Assembly (NCBI RefSeq): GCF_902459465.1 | Contig: NC_047062.1 | Coordinates: forward strand, 5,892,501 to 5,956,500 | Origin: Asterias rubens | Taxonomy: Eukaryota > Echinodermata > Asteroidea > Forcipulatida > Asteriidae | DNA length: 64,000 nt | Direction: 5' to 3' | Shown here: positions 1 to 9,900 of the stretch, piece after piece | How positions within the stretch are numbered: the first letter of the stretch is position 1 | How the letters are laid out: every line of letters starts with the position of its first letter | Notes under the pieces: generated by a model | Told to the model about the DNA's origin: nothing | The model's input: only the letters and a program-made list of their open reading frames with translations | The model's database searches: none | Translations under genes and position numbers: made by a program

Positions 1-640
1 GGTCCAGTGGCTAAATGGATATATTATAGCTCTATGAGCACAACGGAGGAATCTGGAGGCATTCTTTGATGTTTGCAAACTCACTTTTCAGACCTGAGAA
101 TGTGTCTTTCTTGTCAGGCTTACTTTCCAAACACTTGTAATTAATTTGTTCAGAATGTTTAGAGCAGACAAAATTATATGAAAATATCTGGTTATAGTGT
201 GTTTCACAGTCTTGTCCTATCCCCATTTTAAGTCCTATCGGCTATCCCCATTATTTTGTTTTCTAGTTCATCTTTAGCGCTTTCACCGCTTGTGCGTAGT
301 GTAAGACCAGTTCAGGAAAGAACGTACTTTATAATGTTTTGAGATACAAGTCATAAGTCGTGTCATGACTTCAATTTTCTTTTCTTTTTTCCCCTTTTGT
401 TGTATGCTCTGTATTTTCTTTTTTTCTCTGGGGCTTTTTCGTAACAAAATAAAAATAATAGGGAAACTTTTCTGTTGTCTGCCCGAGGCTCGCAATAATT
501 GTTTTATTTTGTACGTACATTTTTCACTGTCGTATTATTATAATGCTTTTCAATGGGGATTTTTTTTCTTTCTACATACATCGATTCATATAAGAGAATC
601 CTTAAAGAAAAAAAGAACTTTTTAAGGATGGCAACTCTAT
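1..640. other. Upstream AT-rich DNA, no gene seen
   Basis: The stretch is AT-rich, with long T and A runs around 378-430 and 550-625. Only short open frames without domain character occur, on both strands. I see no exon of a further upstream gene and no recognisable repeat family. Confidence 0.5.
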
Positions 641-854
641 TACAGTAGGCCTATAAAAATTGCTGCCCGCTCCTTGCGTAAGACTTAACCGTTTGCCGTT
701 ATCAGCTCTCCGATCGGATATCCCGACCATTATGATTGTCTAGCGCCCTCAAGTGCTAGGATAAGTAGGGGCGGTGGAATTGGTACATTTTAGCGCGCGG
801 CTCAAGTTCGTTGGCTCGTTAGTTGGGTTTGTTTGTTGTTATGTTTTTACAAAG
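641..854 (+). promoter_or_regulatory. Probable promoter and 5' leader of the kelch gene
   Basis: This segment is visibly richer in G and C than its surroundings, including a GC-box-like GGGGCGG at 768-774 and GCGCGCGG at 793-800. A TATAAAA-like stretch lies near 651-657. The position immediately before the first coding exon makes it the likely core promoter and 5' UTR. The transcription start cannot be placed by eye, and an additional upstream non-coding exon is possible. Confidence 0.4.
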
Positions 855-858
855 ATGA
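841..858 (+). promoter_or_regulatory. Five-codon uORF overlapping the kelch start codon
   Basis: An ATG at 841 opens a frame M-F-L-Q-R that stops with TGA at 856-858. That stop overlaps the main initiation codon at 855-857 as ATGA. If the 5' leader includes position 841, scanning ribosomes would meet this uORF first. The upstream ATG has G at -3 and the main ATG has A at -3. Coupled termination and re-initiation is an inference from the overlap. Confidence 0.4.
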
Positions 859-958
859 ACAACTTAAAATTCTTTGCACTTGTTTCTACAAGTGAAAAAC
901 CACTGGAAATTCAGAAGGTCGTAGCAACTGCTGAGAGTGATGCTGGAAAATTTGATGG
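855..958 (+). CDS. Kelch gene exon 1 (residues 1-35)
   Basis: Starts at ATG 855 (A at -3) and ends in phase 2 at the donor GTGAGA. It encodes MNNLKFFALVSTSEK and on to a Gly codon split with exon 2. Exon 1 is the least certain, since only frame continuity and the splice sites support it. Confidence 0.7.
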
Positions 959-3900
959 GTGAGATTGTTTTTGTCGGATGTTTTTTGTGATGACTGTTGA
1001 AGTGTTGTGGTAGTCCACCGTCCATCCTCATCAGCCATACATTGTGTTTAGGTAACGCTGAGTGAGTGGAAAGGACATGCCTGTGTGACACATGCGTCTA
1101 CTCTAACTTCTTGTAACTGTACAGTAGACATGTTTAGGGAATTCCATGTTAAGACCTGCCTTACTGCTTCGCTACCAACTACTTTATTACAACAAATAAT
1201 CGAATCCATAGAATATTTATAATTATTATAGGGGATAACTTTCCGTATATGGCGCCACCACCTTTTCACTCATTTTTACAAAAAGGCATACATGTATCTC
1301 ATTGAGGTAAATTAGAATTAGATACTATCCTATATTATTATTTATATCAGGCTTCCAGAGGCAAAAATATATGAGCGTATTGAATGTTTTACACACAGTA
1401 GACCCAGCAGTGACTGGGGCGCTAGTATTAAGTATATAGTAGATTTCCCTTTTTCGAAATTTTGACATAATCGGTCAGCTAGATGATCTTTTTTCGAAAT
1501 TTTGACATAATCGGTCAGCTAGATGACCGATAATGTCAACATTTTGAAAAAAGGAATCTAGCTAGCGCCCCAGTCACTGGGTATAACAGGATACTATTTG
1601 CAATAACTACTAAGGTATTTCCCTGCTTCCGACAAATGGTGAAGCCTTTATTTATACTTTATAGTTTCTAGAACTTGTAATGTAGAAGTAGGTAAAGGGC
1701 ACCCTTTGAAGAAATTGTAAATTTCTACTGGAGCTTTTCAAAAGGGCACCAAGGCAAGACATGAAGGCATTGAGGCAATCGCCTACTTTGTTGCCTTTGT
1801 GAAGTATCAGGCCTGTATCATGTATTCAGTGTTTTTGTTTTGTTCAACAGTGGGCAGCATGATTTTGAAGGAAGCATACCTCTTCCACTTCCTCAATTTC
1901 TGCTCATCTTTTCCGTGGGTGATTGGCCGTCAGACTCTCACTGCAAAGAGATGAATGCTCAGATCCATCTGGGCAAAGATTTGGAACCATTCTACCTCGG
2001 CACACTTTCAAAAGAAAACAGGTAATTGTTTAGCCTCCACTACTCAAAAGGGAAACAAAATAACTAAAAAGTTGAAAATATAAAAATAATATTGATAAAA
2101 ATATCTATTTAAAAAAAACAGTTTCCATGTCACATAGATCACAGAGCAGTGTACAATTAAAAATCCACAAGTTTTTAAGATATATAGGTGTGTACTAAGA
2201 AATACAGAATGTTGCAAAAATAAAATTGAAAGCGACGCGCACTCGCTTAATAATGTCACAAACCCATCACTAACTAAGCAATGGTCCTTGACCAGACTTT
2301 ATCTATTCTGATAATGATAAGTTTTCTTCTGAAATAGAGCCCTCTGTTGGCAAGGTGTTTGGAGGGATGATCTATACGTACGAGGCATCCTAATGTCAGA
2401 CGAGGGACAACCTGGCCTTCTTTTGGTCACACCCAGTTTGGAGCAAAAAGACAGTGGTCAGGTCAGGTGCAGTTATCAAGGTGAGATGAAATGTGTAAAA
2501 ACATTCTTTGTTTATAAGTTTGTTAGATTAGCAAATAAATTTACTGGTCATTTTCAATAACGAGTATTTAAACAAATGTATACTGTGTCTCTGCCACTGT
2601 AACAGTAGAAACATCCTACAGTTGCACTCAGTCCTTCTTCACTTTTATCCACTACTTCTTGTCCTCAGCGAGCATCCTTAGCTCCTTCAGTTTCTTTCCG
2701 GATCTCAGTGTCCCCTGCATCTTAAAGGTCAGACCAAAGTAGACTGAGTAGGTTAGAACAATGTGGACCTTCTACCTCTTGGCTCCTACTATGGTGAATT
2801 CCATTCCAATGCTCTCTGCGCAGGTGTGTCTCCTGGCATCCGCAGCACTTTGGCCAAACATAGACCACCTTTGTTGGCCTGCTTCCACAGACAGTGGTGT
2901 TGTGTTGCACATTTTGTACAGTGCCTTGTTGGAGATCAGGCCCAATTTCATTTTTGCTTACCATAAGCAAAGAATTGGCGCTTGCGGAAGCAGGGAATTA
3001 TGCGCTTTAGTTTGTAGGAAATTTTGGCTTGTGTGCAGATACTATGTGGTACTAAGCATTCTTCGCTTACACAGTTTTACACAGCTAGCGCAGAAATTCG
3101 GCGTTGCAAAGTAAGCAGAGAATCAAGAATGGTGTTCATAAGCGCAGTTTTTGGTGGTAAGCAGAGCCGTGAAATTGGGCCCAGACTGTTAGGCTATTGG
3201 TGTCTAATGAAAAATATTAAAAGCACCTTGTTATTTAATATTCATATTTGTTTTGTAAAAAAAAAAAACACAGACCTATCCTCAAAGACTTCCCCTGCAG
3301 ACGTGACCTTCGACCCGATGGATGACTTTGAGACATCTCAGACAGAATCTCAGGTGATGGATTTGACTTTGGACGTTGAACCCCTGAGAATAAGAGATAA
3401 CGTCAATACAGGGAAAAGTGATACCCCGAACACCAAGAGTAGACTCAGACAGCGGCAGACAGAAGTTACCCCAGAGGTATCGTGTTGTTTAAGACCTTTG
3501 ACTTTCTTTGGTATACCCTGCTGACGAAGCCAACATTTGTTGAAGTATTTGTCTTGTCCTTCTGTGTGTGGGTGTGTGTGTGTATGTGCAATCATTGTCT
3601 GAGAGTGGTAACCATTAATTTATCAATTTTCCTCTGGTGAGGGGCACTTTTATGAGGGAACCCCAGCAAAAGCAGAGAGCACCACAGCAATTGCTGTGGG
3701 TGTCGCTGGACATTTAATGCTTTTCAACACACCATTCGCATTTTCCTGAGGATTATGTTCCATTAATTCACATTTTAAAATAAATCAATATCTTCATAAT
3801 GTCATTTTTTTATTGTTCCACTCCAATTTGTTGGAAAGGCATAAAATAGAACTATTGTGTCTTATTCATAAGAAAGAATCTGAATTGACAAACACCCATG

Positions 3901-6900
3901 ACTAGCGGCTCATGTACCACATGTAACTGGTGCCCTGTTAATTTTTGCTCACCAAAAAGTTGTATGTAATACTTTTCTTAAACAGGTCTATAAGAATTGA
4001 GCCCAGGTCTTTTTCCATGATATACAGAAAACAAGAGGTTAATCTGAGATTTTTTTTTTTTTTTAAAGGTTACGCCACAGCTCTCTCGGGCACCAGTCAT
4101 ATCCAAGTCCAGCAGGAAAAAACGCAAGACAGATGAGGACCAGTCGACGCCCAGTCCTAGGGGTAGGGCTAAACGATTGCAGCTGAAAAGGACGCCAGCG
4201 AGTGCTAAAAAAGAAAGCCCCGCCCCTTGTAGGACACCCAGTAAGGCAAACTGCGACCAAGGTAAAGGAATAACCAAAGCAATCAACCCACTGCCCCACA
4301 GTGTGTGTTTTTTACTCCCACAGTTCAACTTTTGTATAAATACCAGTATTGTTAAATCTGTGAGATTGCAACAACATGACACAAAAGATTGTATAATAAT
4401 TTTAATATTTACTTCTAAAAACCCTTTAAAAAAATGATGGAAAATATCCTTAAAGAGGAGCTTCAATTTGATAAAGACATTTTATTTTTGATGATTATTT
4501 TACATCATATTAATTTTTCCTAGTATTTTTAATAAGATGAACATTTCCTGATAAGTTAATGCTTTTTTTTTTTTTTTTTTATCTCACACAGTTTGCTCCC
4601 ACAAAATGGTCAGGCAACTCAATTTAATCATAGGGTCAATTTGTTTTAGATTTTGAAACTTATTTTTCCGTTCTCCTTTTAATGTTGATGGCCTGTCCAT
4701 GTACATAGTCCCCAGTGCCAGATGGGGTCATTCCATGTGTTCAATCAGCAACAATCAAGCCTTGGTGATAGGTGGTCAAGGAGAACAACAGGTGCTGAGT
4801 AAAGACAGCATTTGGCTGTTGGACACCGGTAAGAACAGGGTCTGATTTCATGGCTCTGCTTACTGCAGAAGTCTGTGTGGTGAGCAGAGCCATGACATTG
4901 TCCCCAGATGCCCTTTAATTTAATGATTCTTAGGTTGGATAACCTGTGTCTGTAAAACAATTTGCATTCTGAGGGCTGACAGCTGTGCAATCAAATTAAC
5001 AGTGTTTAAAGTGAGGGTATATACCTTTGGTATAATTAATGACCATAAAAAAATTACTTGGTAAAAGCACGGCAGCTGCTGATAGTGTTAAACATTTTGA
5101 GAATCAATTCCCATCAAAGGAATGTGGTTTAAGAGACAGATCTGCTCTATTAATGCAAAGGTCGTACGTTGCCAATCCCACCTGACTGACTTGTTCACAG
5201 AACTTGGAAAAAAATACTGAGTAGCAGTTAAAAACAAAATTATTTTCTTTTGCCAACAATAAAAAGATATGAAAAAATTCTTTTAAAGGCAGTGGACACT
5301 ATTGGTAATTACTCAAAATATTGGTTAGCATTAAGCCTTAGTTGGTAATGAGTAATGGGGAGAGGTTGATAGTATAAAACATTGTGAGAAACGGCTCCCT
5401 CTGAAGTGACATAGATTTCGAGAAAGAAGTAATTCTCCACGAATTTGATTTCAAGACCTCAAGTTTAGAATTTGAGGTTTCAAAATCAAGTATTTGAAAG
5501 CACACAACTTCATGTGACAAGGGTGTTTTTTCTTACATTATTATCTCCCAACTTCGACGACCAATTGAGTTCAAATTTTCACAGGTTTGTTATTTTATGC
5601 ATATGTTGAGATACACCAAGTGAGAAGACTTGTTTTTGACAATTACCAATAGTGTCCACTGTCTTTCAATTTGTCAGAATTTTAACAAGAATCAAGTCGA
5701 TCATCTAGTTTCAGTTAACAATGATGCCTCCATTTAGGGTAAATTTCTTCCTCTCTATCTGAGTCTGTCTCTCTCTCCTCGTTTTTACATCAGAAAGTAA
5801 GACATGGTGTGTTCCCGGCATGACTAAGATAGAAGCCAACAAGCCACAGAATAGAATGGGCCACACTGCAGTGTACGACCCAATGGTCAAGTGTGTCTAT
5901 GTGTTTGGAGGATCCAAGAATCTCAGATGGTTTAATGATGTCCACGTCTTGGACATTGAATCTTGGAGATGGTCACATGTTGAAGTAGGTTTTACCATCT
6001 GTTGGGATCTTAAGTGACCTATTATATTATATAGGTCAACTTCAGCAAAACATAGTCAAGTTTTTTCTAACATGCATTTACATTCATGCATGTTTCCCAG
6101 GGCAAGAAGGCTGTGGTCTCCGTGTAATTCCACATCGGATAGTAGTCCTTAATTATTTTCAACCTCTTCAGGTAGATTAAGCAGGAAAGTTTTTTTTCTT
6201 CAGAAATAAGCCCGGTTCATACTTCCTGAGAAAGCGAATGCGAATTTTTGTGACGCAACAATCGGTACGCACTCCATTTCCATTTGTGACGCAGAAATTC
6301 ACTTCGCTCGAAGCATTCGCAGGAAGTATGAACCGGGCTTTAAGCAGTCTTACAAATTCCCTAATCCACTCTGCGACAGTAGAATAAATAGCAGGAAAAG
6401 TTCTCTTAAAAAATATCACAGCAAAGTAAGTAAAATTAGAAACAGTGTGGAAACATCAGGAATGATACTTTTGTTAGTAATTTCTGTAAGCTATAAGATA
6501 TCCTAAAAAGTAGCTGTTGTTCAGTAAGCTTCCCTTCACCATTCACTTTGCAGGCCCAGGGACGAGCACCCACAAGGGCTTATCACACCAGTACCATCTA
6601 CCGCAACGAGATGTTTGTCTTTGGTGGTGTGTACCCTAACCCTGACCCTGAGCCTGACGGCTGCAGTGACCAACTACTTATATTCAACCCAGGTAAGAAT
6701 CCATCAGTATGTTAGGTTAGGTTCAATGGATCGAACATGCTGTCATTCATTGAGTAGTGACCAACTACTTTTCTTCAACCCAGGTAATAATCCATCGATT
6801 TGTTAGGTTTGGTTCAGTGGATTGAACACCCTGTCATTTATGGATTTGTGCAATTCATAAATGTAGATGTAAAAGCAATGTTTGTATGAGAGAGATTGGC

Positions 6901-9900
6901 TGTTGCCAGCTTGGTTTTATGTCCCATTGTGGGAGTTTGCCGAGTTTCCTTGATGGGAAGGCCTAAACTCACAAAATGAGTTGCATCTTTAGCGTGGGAT
7001 GGGGTGGATGATTTAACCTGGTGTTAAGACTAGTCTTATCTAGCCTTGCTCAAGGCAGTCGAATTATTTACTCCGAAAAAAGACCGCCGCTGTATAAAAA
7101 CTCACCCGTATTCACTGTGCGTCACATCGCACGACACGATGCCCCCGTACACTATCCGCATGCGTCGGCCGTCAGGCCGACAGCCTTGTAGGGTCTGTGT
7201 TGAAGCCACTGACCTCATTACTATAATAAGCGAAGAGTTCCCACGGTCAGCTCATTACCATAATGCCCGCAAAAGACAAGACATGTTTACATCACACACC
7301 ACCACCACAGACGCTCAGCGAGCATGATAGGATCCAAAGGTCGTGATAAGGGAAGTGCGTGATTGGACGTCAAAATGAATAATTCATTTGCCTCACATCC
7401 TGTGTTGTCTGATAGGTCCGACGAAAGATATACATATTCATGGACTGCATACTAGCATATCCGAGAGCCCCCCCCCCCATTTTTTTCCACTAGTGGAAAT
7501 TTTTTCATGAAACACATTCAACCCGGAAGTTACAGACCCGACAAGGCTTTCGGCCTGACGGTCTCCGCATGCGGTTAGTGGTACGAGTGCGGATGACTTG
7601 TGTGCACAGTGGTCGTACGATGTTACAGTGTGTATACGGGTGGGTCATGCGGTGTGATCGCACGCACCACGCACAGGGTATACGGGTGGCGTCTTTTCGG
7701 AGCGAGTAATGCGACTGCCTTGAGCAAGGCTTAGTCTTATCTCGAGTTAGGATTAGCCTTACGTTTTTAATATCTCCTAGGACTAGTCTTAATTTTCCTA
7801 ACTCTTTGTGAAATCGATCCATGAATTAGTCTCTAACCATTGACATAGTGTAAAAGCTTTTGCAATCTTAGCGTGAGGTTATAATTGATATGTAAAATTT
7901 GTCTCACTTTTAGAAGTGCTCCGTTGCAAAATGAGTGCATTACAAAACTGAGCTTGACCTTAGCACCACCCCTCTTAATCATTAAAGCCATTGGACCCTT
8001 TCGGTAAACAGTGTTGTCCAAGGCCCAAACTTTGTGTACCACAACTTCTATATCAAATAACAAACCTGTGAAAATTTAGGCTCAATCGGTCATCGGAGTC
8101 GGGAGAAAACAACGGAAAAACCCACCCTTGTTTCCGTGCGTTTCGCCGTGTCATGACATGTGTCTAAAATAAATCCGTAATTCTCGTTAACGAGAATTTA
8201 TATTGTTTTGCTGTTTTCTCAAAAAGTAAAGCATTTCATGGAATAATACTTCAAGAGAAGTCTTTCACCATTGCCTTCTGTTAACCCTGTAAGTTATTTG
8301 TAAATCTGTGAACTTTTATTTTTTTTTCTGAACCGAAAGGGTCCAATGGCTTTAAGGGGATTAAACATTCTGTATTCATTAATTTTATTTTCATTTTTCT
8401 TGCGTTTTACTCCATCAGCCTCTGAGAGTTGGTATGAGCCGTTGGTTACCGGAAAGAAACCCAAACCTCGATCGGGGTAAGTTTAATAGCAAACCTTTAC
8501 AGTCTTAAAAGTATCTTCCTCAATGTTTTGAAGACCAATAGTTATCTGTGAAGGTAGAGATGGTTCTTGCGATTGAAATAGCTTGGTGTGATCCCGAGGG
8601 AGCTAAGATGGTTTTACGAATGAAACAAATGGCCCAGTAACTTACCAGGCGTAGGAGCGTAAGGAGCGTCACTGAGTGACGGATTTACGCGCTATATCAG
8701 AAGTAACTATACTTGTCCATGAAGACACTAGCTCCTCTAAATTTTCTTCAATATCGTTAAATTCTTCCAAACCCTTCCAAAAAATTCACATTATTTTCTT
8801 GCAGGCATTCAGCCACACTCCTCGATGACCAGTTAGTTATATTCGGCGGATGGGACGCCCCAGAATGCTTTAATGACGTACACTGCCTCGACCTCAGTGA
8901 GTATATTATGCAATTCAACCCCAGGAATTTTCAAGTATCACAGTTAATATTCAAACCTCACTCTAAATATGCAAATCATCCCTATAACTTTTCAAACCTC
9001 CCATGAATATTCAAATCAACTCTAACTGTTTTTCATTTGTTTGCCAGCTCTGTTTGATTATGAGAATATTCAAGTGATTGGATCTCCACCTTGTCCGCGT
9101 AGGTAGGTTGAATTAATACATGTAGTTTTACTGCCAGTGTAGTTTTTAGGAAGACGTTGTGCAAACATGTTGTATTTCTGTCTGTGACGGCCAGGAAACA
9201 CATAATTTTTCAGTTTCTTCAGTGACTTGATTTATTCATTTATTCACACATCTCAACCCCAGATTAAGCGCCTTGATTTTCAAATTGATCCAATTGGGTA
9301 ATTCTACTCTGTTATGTCGGGAGAAAGACTTGTCTTTACACTTCTGTGTTATTTCTCCGACAGATTTTGTGATCAAAGAGAATAAATCTTCAGCAGAAGA
9401 GAAAAGTTTCCACAACCATTCTATTCAACCCTGTTCACACTTTAAAAGAAGGTTTAGATTAACTCATTACAGATCTAGGATTTGAGGCATTGCATGGTGA
9501 GGTATCAATATATATTTGGTTTGCGGTAACACCATGTGTGTACCTACTTGCCAGGTAGAGTTTGTTCTTAGAGAACTCTCTTGCATTTATTCTACTGCCA
9601 CGGAGTAGATAATCGGTTTCGGGAGACTTCTCAGTCTCCTGACGATGACTAGAGCAAGCTAGTCAAAACGTTGAGACCAATTCAGAAATTACTCCGCGGA
9701 AGTACAGTTAATTTTGATCCTATAAGCTAAAGTAGTAGTCCAAGTCTATTTTCTATACCATCTGCCCTGGTAATAGTTAAAAGCAGGACGGTTCTTTTCA
9801 GAACAGAGAAGTCTCCCGAAACCGATTATCTACTGCAGTAGAATAAATGCTAAGAACAAGCTCTACATGGCAAGTAGATATGGTGTTACCACATGGTGTT

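Larger units (their letters stand above)
959..1850 (+). other. Kelch intron 1
   Basis: GT-AG intron ending TTCAACAG. It contains a hAT-like MITE fragment (1233-1350), a palindromic element with an internal tandem repeat (1402-1582) and a copy of the AGGCCTG repeat (1693-1815). The 959-1232 part shows nothing further. Confidence 0.75.
4829..5793 (+). other. Kelch intron 6
   Basis: GT-AG intron ending TTTTTACATCAG. It contains a deleted GGGCCCAATTTCA-type palindrome (4838-4906), a degenerate SINE fragment (5130-5222) and a near-complete TTAA-type MITE (5285-5666). Confidence 0.75.
6693..8418 (+). other. Kelch intron 8 (1.7 kb)
   Basis: GT-AG intron ending TACTCCATCAG. It holds the duplicated donor, a dispersed repeat (6843-6960), a MULE-like element inside a palindromic repeat (7016-7806), and a TTAA-type family 3 element (7986-8351). 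The 7440-7500 part has a C run. Confidence 0.75.

Noticed and set aside
774..962. Extended kelch N-terminus starting at a GTG upstream of 855
   Set aside because: GTG is not a normal animal start, and the frame is closed by TAA at 762; the first in-frame ATG is 855.
3978..4466. 162-codon minus-strand frame
   Set aside because: It is a shadow of kelch exon 5 and flanking intron T tracts; the + strand has the spliced kelch frame.
7046..7822. Two long open frames on opposite strands around the MULE-like element
   Set aside because: They are the same inverted arm read from both ends, with no protein family character.
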